Positions 56,332 to 63,540 of a DNA stretch of 64,000 nucleotides are shown piece after piece (position 1 is the first letter of the stretch; each line of letters begins with the position of its first letter). Made by a program: the position numbers and the translations under genes. Under the pieces are notes generated by a model. It did no database searches, had not been told where the DNA came from, and saw nothing but the letters and a program-made list of their open reading frames with translations. The DNA is from an uncultured Oscillospiraceae bacterium (GTDB lineage Bacteria > Bacillota > Clostridia > Oscillospirales > Oscillospiraceae): assembly GCA_934589145.1 (NCBI GenBank), contig CAKTNW010000006.1, positions 1 through 64,000 of the forward strand, read 5' to 3'.

Positions 56332-57615
56332 ATGCGCGTTGCGATTTACACCCTTGGCTGCAAGGTGAACCAATACGAGACCCAGGCCATGGAGCAGGAG
56401 CTTATCCGCCGGGGCCATACGCTGGTGCCCTTCGAGGAGGCGGCGGACGCCTACATCGTCAATACCTGCTCCGTCACCGCCGTCAGTGACAAAAAGTCCC
56501 GCCAGATGATCCGCCGCTGCCGCAAGCTCAACGAAAACGCCGTGGTGGCCGCCTGCGGCTGCTACGTCCAGACCCACCCCGACGAGGCGGCCACCCTGGC
56601 CCTGGATCTGATCGCCGGCACCGGCGACCGGATGGCGTTCCTGGATCTTCTGGAGCAGGCCGCCCACGAGAAGGAGCCGGTCACCCTGCTGGACGACGCC
56701 CTGCGCCGCCGGGATTTCGAGGTGCTGCCCGCCGGCGGCATGGCCGAGCGTACCCGCGCCATGCTGAAGGTGGAGGACGGCTGCGTCAACTTCTGCACCT
56801 ACTGCATCATCCCCTACGCCCGGGGCCCGGTGCGGTCGCTGCCGCTGGAGACGGCGGTGGCCCAGACCGCCCAGCTCCGCGCCGAGGGCTACCGTGAGCT
56901 GGTGCTGACCGGCATTGAGATCTCCAGTTGGGGCCACGACCTGAAAAACGGCACCGGTCTCATCGACCTCCTGGAGGCCGTCAGCGCCGCGGCAGGCGAT
57001 ATGCGTCTGCGGCTGGGCAGTCTCGAGCCCCGCACCATCACCGAGGACTTCTGCCGCCGGGCGGTAAAGCTCCCCAACCTCTGCCCCCACTTCCACCTGT
57101 CGCTGCAATCCGGCTGCGACGCCACCCTGAAGCGCATGAACCGCAGATACGACACCGCCCGGTTCTATGAATCGGTGCGGCTGTTGAACGAATCTTTCGA
57201 CCGCCCCGCCGTCACCACCGATCTCATTACCGGCTTCCCCGGCGAGACGGAGGAGGAATTCACCCAGACGCTGGCGTTCATCGAAAAGTGCGGCTTTGCC
57301 GCCATGCACATCTTCCCCTACTCCATCCGCCCCGGCACCAAGGCGGCGGCCATGCCCCAACTGACGGCGGCGGTGAAGGAGGAGCGGGCCACACGGGCGG
57401 CTCAGGTGGCCCACCGGATGCACCAGACCTATCTGGCGGGCTGCATCGGCAGGACGTATCCGGTTTTGTTCGAGCAGGAAAAAGACGGCCTCTACACCGG
57501 CCACGCCCCCAACTATATGGCGGTGGCGGTGGAGGGCAGCGAGCTTCACAATCAGGTTCGGGAGGTGACCATTACCGCATGCAATGGAGAGACATTATCG
57601 GGGGTGCTGGTATGA
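56332..57615 (+). CDS. mtaB: tRNA t6A37 methylthiotransferase MtaB
   Basis: 427 residues. The N-terminal MTTase domain (TLGCKVNQYETQ, VNTCSVTA, AACGCYVQ) supplies three cysteines for one cluster. The radical-SAM domain has CVNFCTYCIIP (CxxxCxxC). A TRAM-like C-terminal segment ends the protein. GCKVNQYE and the overall length match MtaB rather than MiaB or RimO. It converts N6-threonylcarbamoyladenosine-37 of tRNA to its 2-methylthio form. It overlaps the next gene by ATGA. Confidence 0.93.
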   Translation: MRVAIYTLGCKVNQYETQAMEQELIRRGHTLVPFEEAADAYIVNTCSVTAVSDKKSRQMIRRCRKLNENAVVAACGCYVQTHPDEAATLALDLIAGTGDRMAFLDLLEQAAHEKEPVTLLDDALRRRDFEVLPAGGMAERTRAMLKVEDGCVNFCTYCIIPYARGPVRSLPLETAVAQTAQLRAEGYRELVLTGIEISSWGHDLKNGTGLIDLLEAVSAAAGDMRLRLGSLEPRTITEDFCRRAVKLPNLCPHFHLSLQSGCDATLKRMNRRYDTARFYESVRLLNESFDRPAVTTDLITGFPGETEEEFTQTLAFIEKCGFAAMHIFPYSIRPGTKAAAMPQLTAAVKEERATRAAQVAHRMHQTYLAGCIGRTYPVLFEQEKDGLYTGHAPNYMAVAVEGSELHNQVREVTITACNGETLSGVLV

Positions 57616-58196
57616 AAGAGAATCATCACCACTTCTTCGCCTACATCAGCCGGATGCGGTTCATCAACCGCTGGGCGCTGATGCGCAATAGCTACATCGA
57701 GAATATTCAGGAGCACAGCCATATGACCGCCGTGCTGGCCCATGCCCTGGCGGTGATCCGCAACCAGTTCTTTGACGGCCATGTGGACGAGGGTCAGGTG
57801 GCCGTGGCGGCACTGTACCACGACGCCGGGGAAATTCTCACCGGCGACATGCCCACCCCCATCAAGTACTATAACCCCGCCATCCGGGACGCCTACCGTC
57901 AGGTGGAGCGGGTGGCGGAGGAAAAACTGCTGGCCATGCTGCCCGACGAGCTACGCCCCACCTACAGCGCCGCCCTGTCCCCCGCCGCGCCGGAGATCCA
58001 GCAGCTGGTGAAGGCCGCCGACAAGCTCAGCGCCTACATCAAGTGCCTGGAGGAGCTGAAGGCGGGCAACAACGAGTTCCGTCAGGCGGCGGAGCAGACC
58101 CGCTACGCCCTGGACGACATGGAGCTGCCGGAGGTGGACTACTTCCTGGAGCACTTCCTGCCGTCCTTCAAGCTGACGCTGGATGAGCTGGAATAG
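57612..58196 (+). CDS. HD-domain 5'-deoxynucleotidase, YfbR-like
   Basis: 194 residues from ATG 57612, overlapping the mtaB stop codon. HD-domain metal residues are His in NIQEHSHMTAVLAHAL, the HD pair in ALYHDAGEIL, and Asp in KAADKLSAYIKCLEE. The start RFINRWALMRNS and the motif GDMPTPIKYYNP are typical of YfbR proteins, which remove phosphate from deoxynucleoside monophosphates. Confidence 0.9.
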   Translation: MKENHHHFFAYISRMRFINRWALMRNSYIENIQEHSHMTAVLAHALAVIRNQFFDGHVDEGQVAVAALYHDAGEILTGDMPTPIKYYNPAIRDAYRQVERVAEEKLLAMLPDELRPTYSAALSPAAPEIQQLVKAADKLSAYIKCLEELKAGNNEFRQAAEQTRYALDDMELPEVDYFLEHFLPSFKLTLDELE

Positions 58197-58403
58197 CTGG
58201 CATGAAATCTGACGATTTCATTGCCAAAGGGGCTTGCGGCCAGAGCACTCTGCCAACATGAGCGTAGGGGCGGGGTTCTACCCCGCCCGCCGTACAACGC
58301 TGCCGCTTCTACCGTCGCGTGCATCAGCGGCAGCGGCCAAAAGTACCTCGCGCTCGAAAGCGCGAAATTCCCCCGCAACTTACACCAAAGGAGTGATATC
58401 AAT
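58197..58403 (+). other. Structured non-coding spacer with three hairpins
   Basis: No gene is visible. The spacer holds a GC-rich hairpin (58268-58288), a 9-bp inverted repeat (58299-58307 with 58326-58334) and a tight CGCGCT-CGAA-AGCGCG stem (58349-58364). It could be a small mobile repeat, a processing site or a leader of the ACT gene. Confidence 0.5.
58263..58290 (+). repeat. Intergenic palindromic repeat, copy A
   Basis: It begins CGTAGGGG, has a central CTAC and ends CCGC, with stem arms GGGCGGGG/CCCCGCCC. The same frame with different but self-complementary stem bases occurs on the minus strand near 62558-62586. Confidence 0.5.
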
Positions 58404-58673
58404 ATGAAAGCAATCGTGACCGTAGTGGGCAAGGATCAGGTGGGCATCATCGCCGGTGTGTGCAACACGCTGGCCGACTACCGGATCAACGTCCTGGACA
58501 TCAGCCAGACCATCATGGAGGGCTATTTCACCATGATGATGGTGGTGGATCTGGCATTGTGCCAGGAACCCTTTGACAAGCTGCGCGCCGCCCTGAAGGA
58601 GTATGGCGAGGGCCGGGGCCTGTCCATCCGCATCCAGCGGGAGGACATCTTCGACGCCATGCACAAGCTGTAA
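58404..58673 (+). CDS. ACT-domain protein (GcvR/UPF0237-like)
   Basis: 89 residues from ATG 58404, with AAAGGAG 10 bp upstream; the longer open frame lies over the structured spacer and lacks a ribosome binding site. It is a single ACT domain: [20 protein letters not shown], a helix, then [12 protein letters not shown] domains bind amino acids as regulators. The pairing with a UPF0210 gene directly downstream is common in Firmicutes and suggests that the two work together. Confidence 0.92.
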   Translation: MKAIVTVVGKDQVGIIAGVCNTLADYRINVLDISQTIMEGYFTMMMVVDLALCQEPFDKLRAALKEYGEGRGLSIRIQREDIFDAMHKL

Positions 58674-58687
58674 GCGGAGGCGTGACC

Positions 58688-60046
58688 ATGCTGAATCTGC
58701 AAAACATTTTTGACACCATCGACATGATCGACAAGCAGCACCTGGACATCCGCACCATCACCATGGGCATCTCCCTGCTGGACTGCGTCAGCGAGGATCC
58801 CAAGCGCTGCTGTGACAAGATTTACGACAAGATCTGCCGCCGTGCGGAAAAGCTGGTGCAGACGGGCCGGGATATCGAAAGCGAATTTGGCATCCCCATC
58901 GTCAACAAGCGCATCTCCGTCACCCCCATGGCGCTGGTGGCGGGCAGCTGCGATACGGAGGACTACGTCCCCTTCGCCCTGACCCTTGACCGGGCGGGCA
59001 AGACCTGCGGCGTGGACTTTCTGGGCGGCTACTCCGCCCTGGTGCAGAAGGGCTTCAGCAAGGGCGACGAGCTGCTGCTGCGTTCCATCCCCCAGGCCCT
59101 GGCCCAGACCGATCTGGTGTGCTCCAGCGTCAACGTGGGCAGCACCAAGGCCGGCATCAACATGGACGCCGTGGCCCGCATGGGCCGCATCATCAAGGAG
59201 ACCGCCCACCTGACCAGGGATAAGGACGGCCTGGGCTGCGCCAAGCTGGTGGTGTTCTGCAACGCCGTGGAGGACAACCCCTTCATGGCCGGCGCCTTCC
59301 ACGGCGTGGGCGAGGCCGACAGCGTCATCAACGTGGGCGTCTCCGGCCCCGGCGTGGTGTACCACGCCCTGCAGAAGTGTAAAGGAGAACCCTTTGACGT
59401 GGTGGCGGAGACCATCAAAAAGACCGCCTTCCAGATCACCCGCATGGGCCAGATGGTGGCCACCGAGGCATCCCGCCGTCTGGACACCCCCTTCGGCATC
59501 GTGGATCTGTCCCTGGCGCCCACCCCCGCCATCGGCGACAGTGTGGCCCGCATCCTGGAGGAGATGGGTCTGGCCGTCTGCGGCACCCACGGCACCACCG
59601 CGGCCCTGGCGCTGCTGAACGACGCCGTGAAGAAGGGCGGCGTCATGGCCAGCAGCCATGTGGGCGGCCTGTCCGGCGCGTTCATCCCTGTGTCGGAGGA
59701 CGAGGGTATGATAGCCGCCGCCCAGCAGGGCACCCTGACCATCGACAAGCTGGAGGCCATGACCTGTGTGTGCTCCGTGGGCCTGGACATGATCGCTGTC
59801 CCCGGCGACACCAGCGCCGAGACCATCTCCGCCATCATCGCCGACGAGGCGGCGGTAGGTATGGTCAACAGCAAGACCACCGCCGTCCGCATCATCCCCG
59901 TGGAGGGCAAGACCGTGGGCGACGTGGTGGAAATGGGCGGCTTGCTGGGCAGCGCCCCGCTGATGCCGGTGCACACCGAGTCCAGCGCCGACTTCATCGC
60001 CCGCGGCGGCCGCATCCCCGCCCCGCTGCAGAGCCTGAAGAACTGA
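58688..60046 (+). CDS. UPF0210 / PFL-family protein of unknown function
   Basis: 452 residues from ATG 58688, with CGGAGG 7 bp upstream; GTG 58682 would be too close to that site. The sequence ([39 protein letters not shown]) is typical of UPF0210, a conserved family with a glycyl-radical-enzyme-like or related barrel fold but no established reaction. It follows the ACT gene closely. Confidence 0.92.
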   Translation: MLNLQNIFDTIDMIDKQHLDIRTITMGISLLDCVSEDPKRCCDKIYDKICRRAEKLVQTGRDIESEFGIPIVNKRISVTPMALVAGSCDTEDYVPFALTLDRAGKTCGVDFLGGYSALVQKGFSKGDELLLRSIPQALAQTDLVCSSVNVGSTKAGINMDAVARMGRIIKETAHLTRDKDGLGCAKLVVFCNAVEDNPFMAGAFHGVGEADSVINVGVSGPGVVYHALQKCKGEPFDVVAETIKKTAFQITRMGQMVATEASRRLDTPFGIVDLSLAPTPAIGDSVARILEEMGLAVCGTHGTTAALALLNDAVKKGGVMASSHVGGLSGAFIPVSEDEGMIAAAQQGTLTIDKLEAMTCVCSVGLDMIAVPGDTSAETISAIIADEAAVGMVNSKTTAVRIIPVEGKTVGDVVEMGGLLGSAPLMPVHTESSADFIARGGRIPAPLQSLKN

Positions 60047-60050
60047 GCCC

Positions 60051-60530
60051 ATGATCCGACACGCAACGGAGACCGATCTCCCCCGTATTCTGGAGATCTA
60101 CGACATCGCCCGCCGCTTCATGCGGCAAAACGGCAACATGGTGCAGTGGGTCAACGGCTACCCCTCTGAGCCGCTGCTGCGGCAGGACATCGTCAACGGC
60201 GACCTGTATGTGATGGAGGACGCGGGCGGCATCTACTGCGCCTTCGCCCTGGTCATAGGCGACGATCCCACCTATGCCGTGATCGACGGCGCGTGGCGGG
60301 ACACCGCCACCCCCTACGGCACCATCCACCGCATCGGCAGCGACGGCACCCACCGGGGCGTGCTGCACGAGTGTGTGGAGTGGGCGGCCCGGCGGATCGC
60401 CCACCTGCGGGTGGACACCCACGCCGATAACCAGGTAATGCGCCGCTGCATCCTGCGGGAGGGCTTCACCTACTGCGGCGTCATCCATGTGGCCGACGGC
60501 ACACCCCGTGTCGCCTTTGAACGAATCTGA
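60051..60530 (+). CDS. GNAT-family N-acetyltransferase
   Basis: 159 residues starting 4 bp after the previous stop codon. The pattern fits GNAT: IRHATETDLPRILEIYDIAR at the N-terminus, IHRIGSDGTHRGVLHECVEW in the acetyl-CoA region, then LRVDTHADNQVMRRCILREG near the C-terminus. The usual Q/RxxGxG/A loop is degenerate. Acceptor substrate unknown. Confidence 0.88.
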   Translation: MIRHATETDLPRILEIYDIARRFMRQNGNMVQWVNGYPSEPLLRQDIVNGDLYVMEDAGGIYCAFALVIGDDPTYAVIDGAWRDTATPYGTIHRIGSDGTHRGVLHECVEWAARRIAHLRVDTHADNQVMRRCILREGFTYCGVIHVADGTPRVAFERI

Positions 60531-60553
60531 TACCGAAAATAAGGAGATAACCT

Positions 60554-60778
60554 ATGGATCCGATCTTTGAAATCGAACTGGAGGACTGCCCCGTCTGCCG
60601 GGGCGCGGGCGCCATGCAGGATGAGCAGGGCTGGTGCGTTTCCGTCTGCTGCATGGACTGCGGCGCGGAGACCGCCCACGCCAGCTATCACACACCGGAG
60701 GAGCGGCTGGCCGCCGCCCAGCGGGTGGCACAGCTCTGGAACATGGGCAAGGTCATCCACACCGGCGTGGGCGACTGA
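60554..60778 (+). CDS. Small zinc-finger protein, Lar-like
   Basis: 74 residues; AAGGAG precedes ATG 60554. Two CxxC pairs (CPVCRGAG and CCMDCGAE) would hold zinc, followed by a helix with AAQRVAQLWNMG. This layout, including the terminal W-N, resembles Lar-type restriction-alleviation proteins common in phage and host genomes. A role in alleviating restriction is not shown here. It is the last gene of its operon. Confidence 0.75.
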   Translation: MDPIFEIELEDCPVCRGAGAMQDEQGWCVSVCCMDCGAETAHASYHTPEERLAAAQRVAQLWNMGKVIHTGVGD

Positions 60779-60786
60779 GACAGCAA

Positions 60787-60827
60787 AAAAAGGATGCTTT
60801 CGGCGATTAGCCGAAAGCATCCTTTTT
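60787..60827. terminator. Bidirectional terminator between convergent genes
   Basis: 18-bp arms (60787-60804 and 60810-60827), AAAAAGGATGCTTTCGGC and its complement, flank GATTA, with A and T tracts at the ends. Confidence 0.92.
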
Positions 60828-60828
60828 G

Positions 60829-61059
60829 CTATTTTCGCTTGGCGGGCGGATAGGGCTGCGGATCGTCCGTGCGGCCCAGTAAATAATCCGCGGACGTTTG
60901 ATAGTAGTCAGCCAGTATCACCAGATGGCGCAGGGGCAGCGTCCGCTTCCCCATCTCATAATTGCTGTAGACCCGCTGGTCAATGCCCAGCAGTGCCGCC
61001 ACCTGTTTTTGCGCCAGATCGTGATCCTCACGCAGATCTCGCAGCCTCGGGATATACAA
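60829..61059 (-). CDS. Small XRE-family transcriptional regulator with TTG start
   Basis: 76 residues if translation begins at TTG 61059, which has GAGGTGA 5 bp upstream; this gives the usual start (M)YIPRLRDLREDHDL. The upstream ATG at 61119 lies in the operator region and would add 20 residues unlike the family. The Cro/CI helix-turn-helix is QKQVAALLGIDQRVYSNYEMGKR, followed by DYYQTSADYLLGRTD. The protein is divergent from a 78-residue protein gene. Two 18-bp palindromes between them suggest autoregulation and control of the neighbour. Confidence 0.88.
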   Translation of the reverse strand: MYIPRLRDLREDHDLAQKQVAALLGIDQRVYSNYEMGKRTLPLRHLVILADYYQTSADYLLGRTDDPQPYPPAKRK

Positions 61060-61085
61060 AGCGATCACCTCAAGAGCATTATATG

Positions 61086-61103
61086 TACTATCAAAAGATA
61101 GTA
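61086..61103. promoter_or_regulatory. Operator 1 of the XRE divergent region
   Basis: TACTATCAAAAGATAGTA, with outer arms TACTAT/ATAGTA. It lies 2 bp upstream of the minus-strand TATAAT (61078-61083) of the XRE gene. Confidence 0.75.
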
Positions 61104-61132
61104 TTGACTTTACTATCAAAGCATAGTAAAAT
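61104..61132 (+). promoter_or_regulatory. Promoter of the 78-residue protein gene
   Basis: TTGACT (61104-61109), exactly 17 bp and TAAAAT (61127-61132). Operator 2 fills the spacer and touches the -10 box. Confidence 0.8.
61111..61128. promoter_or_regulatory. Operator 2 of the XRE divergent region
   Basis: TACTATCAAAGCATAGTA has the same arms as operator 1 and is spaced 25 bp from it, centre to centre. Confidence 0.75.
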
Positions 61133-61156
61133 TGTCAAAAAGCAAGGAGGGATCCC

Positions 61157-61393
61157 ATGGAATTGTATGAGGATATCCTGGCCGCGCAGATCAAAGGCGG
61201 ACGCATCCCGGTGGAAATTACTGTCAGTCCGGAGGTCGTCCGGCAAATCGTATCTCTGGAATGCTATCAGGCATTGCGGCAGATCAGGGCGATCCTGTCC
61301 GACCCGGAGCTGAGTGACACCGACTGTCTGCGCAAGCTGGAGGAGGTGCTGGCGGTGTTCCAGGAGCTGCGCGAACCGGAGCATAAAAAATGA
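61157..61393 (+). CDS. Small acidic protein of unknown function, divergent from XRE regulator
   Basis: 78 residues; ATG 61157 follows AAGGAGGGATCCC. The protein is mainly helical and acidic, with IPVEITVSPEVVRQIVSLEC and a C-terminal amphipathic helix (CLRKLEEVLAVFQELREPE). No signal peptide, transmembrane segment or cysteine cluster is present, and I recognise no family. It may be a phage-like or toxin-antitoxin-like small gene, judged only from its partner and operators. It has its own promoter and terminator. Confidence 0.75.
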   Translation: MELYEDILAAQIKGGRIPVEITVSPEVVRQIVSLECYQALRQIRAILSDPELSDTDCLRKLEEVLAVFQELREPEHKK

Positions 61394-61398
61394 CATGC

Positions 61399-61430
61399 AA
61401 AAAGAGCACCCGCATGGGGTGCTCTTTTTT
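61399..61430 (+). terminator. Terminator of the 78-residue protein gene
   Basis: AAAAAGAGCACCC (61399-61411) pairs with GGGTGCTCTTTTT (61417-61429), ending in a T run. Confidence 0.9.
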
Positions 61431-61447
61431 GCATACTTTAAGACCGT

Positions 61448-61484
61448 TTATTGTACCGATAAAGCCGGTTATTGTACCAATAAA
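61448..61484. repeat. Tandem 21-bp direct repeat
   Basis: TTATTGTACCGATAAA (61448-61463) and TTATTGTACCAATAAA (61469-61484) are spaced 21 bp apart between the small-gene terminator and the end of the ATPase gene. Function unknown. Confidence 0.75.
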
Positions 61485-61490
61485 AAGGGG

Positions 61491-62531
61491 TTATTCGTCG
61501 ATCTTGCCTCTCGCGTGGAGCACGTCGTCCGCCGTCAGGGCCATCAGGTCGTCCCGGGTAACATTTTCCATTTTGGCCAGGCGGTTGTTCTGGGCCACTA
61601 GGATATGCTCGAAAATATTCCGCACGCCGCGGGCGTTGCCGAAGCTGTCTCCGGCGGCGCTCTCCTCGGCGATATAGTCCCGCACCAGCGGCTCGGCCTC
61701 GGCGGTCAGCACATAGCCCTTGCCGCAGCGCATTTTGAAGATGGCCATCATCTCATCCACCGTATAGTCGGGGAACAGCAGGAAACGGTTGAAGCGGCTC
61801 TCCAGGCCGGGGTTGGAGTGGATGAACTTCTCCATCAGGTCGGTATAGCCCGCCACGATCACCACCAGGTCGTCCCGGTGATCCTCCATGGCCTTCAGCA
61901 CCGTGTCGATGGCCTCCTGGCCGAAGTCGTTCTCCGACTTGCCGTTGAGGGCGTAGGCCTCGTCGATGAACAGCACGCCGCCCATGGCCTTCTCGATGGC
62001 CTTCTGGGTCTTGATGGCCGTCTGGCCCACATAGCCCGCCACCAGGCCGCTGCGGTCCACCTCCACCAACTGCCCCTTGCTGAGGATGCCCAGGGAGCGG
62101 TAGATCCGGGCCATCATGCGGGCCATCATGGTCTTGCCGGTGCCGGGGTTGCCGGTGAACACCATATGAAGGGACATATCGGTGGTGGGCAGGTCATGCT
62201 CGCGGCGGAGCTTATAGACCTGCACCATGTTGATAAGGCTGCGCACCTCGTCCTTCACCACGTCAAGGCCGATATAGCTGTCCAGCTCCGAGAGCAGATC
62301 CTCCATCTTCTCCGGCGGCGGCAACTCCTCCTTGGGCTCCGCCTCCTTCTGGCCGGTGGATACGGCGGCCTTCTTTTCGCTCTCTCCGCCGGAGGGCGCT
62401 TTGGGCGCGGCAGGAGTCTGGGGTGCGGCAGGGGCGCCCCAGAAGTCGCTGTTCATCCGCTTGATGCCGTTTTCCGTCATGGAGCGGATCACATCCAGCT
62501 GCTGCAGGATGATCTTATCCTTCTGATCCAT
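61491..62531 (-). CDS. CbbX/SpoVK-type AAA+ ATPase
   Basis: 346 residues. A Pro/Ala/Lys-rich linker (about 30-75) precedes the AAA+ domain (about 85-330). Walker A is GNPGTGKTM and Walker B GGVLFIDEAYAL. Sensor and arginine-finger motifs follow (VVIVAGYTDLMEKFI, NPGLESRFNRFL, FGNARGVRNIFE). This is the CbbX/CfxQ family, which includes SpoVK of sporulation and the Rubisco activase CbbX. Rubisco is absent, so a remodelling role on an unknown partner is likely. Confidence 0.9.
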   Translation of the reverse strand: MDQKDKIILQQLDVIRSMTENGIKRMNSDFWGAPAAPQTPAAPKAPSGGESEKKAAVSTGQKEAEPKEELPPPEKMEDLLSELDSYIGLDVVKDEVRSLINMVQVYKLRREHDLPTTDMSLHMVFTGNPGTGKTMMARMMARIYRSLGILSKGQLVEVDRSGLVAGYVGQTAIKTQKAIEKAMGGVLFIDEAYALNGKSENDFGQEAIDTVLKAMEDHRDDLVVIVAGYTDLMEKFIHSNPGLESRFNRFLLFPDYTVDEMMAIFKMRCGKGYVLTAEAEPLVRDYIAEESAAGDSFGNARGVRNIFEHILVAQNNRLAKMENVTRDDLMALTADDVLHARGKIDE

Positions 62532-62557
62532 TCTGTTACCTCCTGAAAGGGAAGTTT

Positions 62558-62586
62558 TTGCGGGTCGATGTAGGCATCGACCCCTA
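62558..62586 (-). repeat. Intergenic palindromic repeat, copy B
   Basis: Read on the minus strand it starts CGTAGGGG, has CCTAC in the loop and ends CCCGC, with stem GGTCGAT/ATCGACC. Compared with 58263-58290 the stem bases differ but remain paired. Confidence 0.5.
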
Positions 62587-62608
62587 CGTATGGTAAAAAT
62601 ACCGCTTT

Positions 62609-63130
62609 CTATTTTGTCAGCCGCACATGGGCCATGGCCCGGAACAAAAGCGCCGAGACAAAGCCCGTTAGCGTTCCCGTCACCAGCGACACCGCCAGCA
62701 GAAACGGCAGATAGCCCAGCACCATGGTGTTGCCTAGTGTAATGACCGCCGCCGCCATCTGGCCCAGGTTATGGGCCGCCGCGCCGCCGATGGACACGCC
62801 GTAGATGCTGAGACGGCGGCAATGCTTCAGGCCGATCATCACCAGCATGGCGGTGAGCCCGCCCAGCAGAGAGAACAGCAGGGCCGACACATTTCCGGCA
62901 AAGAGGCTGCCCAGGCCGCACCGGGCCAGCAGGATCACCAGCGCCGGGGCCGCCCCCAGTTCATACAGGGCGAACACCGTGACGATATTGGCAAGGCCCA
63001 GCTTTACGCCCGGCAGCGGCACCACCAGCGACACGGGAAACAGATTCTCCAGCGTGCTGAGGCCCAATGCCAGCGCTGTCAGCACGGCGCACAGGGCGAT
63101 ATTCTTCGTTGTCCAATGCATCTTCTTCAT
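62609..63130 (-). CDS. Gx transporter family membrane protein (heptaprenyl diphosphate synthase component I-like)
   Basis: 173 residues with five or six hydrophobic segments. The signatures GVKLGLANIVTVFALYELG and SIYGVSIGGAAAHNLGQMAA are those of the Gx (formerly HepS-like) family, thought to be small integral membrane transporters. It lies 5 bp behind the NusG-II gene, with apbE upstream. This gene trio recurs in Firmicutes and is associated with extracytosolic flavin or isoprenoid quinone chemistry; the transported molecule is not known. Confidence 0.9.
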   Translation of the reverse strand: MKKMHWTTKNIALCAVLTALALGLSTLENLFPVSLVVPLPGVKLGLANIVTVFALYELGAAPALVILLARCGLGSLFAGNVSALLFSLLGGLTAMLVMIGLKHCRRLSIYGVSIGGAAAHNLGQMAAAVITLGNTMVLGYLPFLLAVSLVTGTLTGFVSALLFRAMAHVRLTK

Positions 63131-63135
63131 GGCCG

Positions 63136-63540
63136 TTACCCCACGATCACATCAGGGCCGTCGGCGGAAGCCGCGCCCTCCAGATGGATCACCACCTGGG
63201 CGGGGAGACAGACGATGGACTGTCCCGCCCGGCGGATCTGGCCGGTATGGACGCAGTCCTGGGTGGGACAGTCGCTGTCTGATACCCACACGCCGTCCCC
63301 GTCGGCGGATACGACCAGCGTATAGCCGTTGTGGGAGACGGTGGTTTCCGTAAAGTCCTTCAGGGCGACACGCTGCGTTTCCGCTCCGCCCTCGGAGATC
63401 ACCACCGTCACATCCCCCGACTGGGTCTTGGGCAGGTAGAACCACAGCGCCACGGCCACCGCCAGCAGCGCCACGATCGCCGCCACGACGGCGTCATAGC
63501 GGTTGAATTTCAGTTCAGGCCGCGAGGAGTTGGTAGTCAT
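63136..63540 (-). CDS. NusG domain II-containing exported protein
   Basis: 134 residues. One N-terminal helix (YDAVVAAIVALLAVAVALWF) anchors an extracytosolic NusG_II domain. A cysteine pair (SDCPTQDCVHTG) and a later Cys (SIVCLP) are typical of the group. It overlaps apbE by 26 bp and precedes the Gx transporter gene closely. Function is not established; the link to ApbE suggests a part in flavin-dependent redox chemistry outside the membrane. Confidence 0.9.
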   Translation of the reverse strand: MTTNSSRPELKFNRYDAVVAAIVALLAVAVALWFYLPKTQSGDVTVVISEGGAETQRVALKDFTETTVSHNGYTLVVSADGDGVWVSDSDCPTQDCVHTGQIRRAGQSIVCLPAQVVIHLEGAASADGPDVIVG

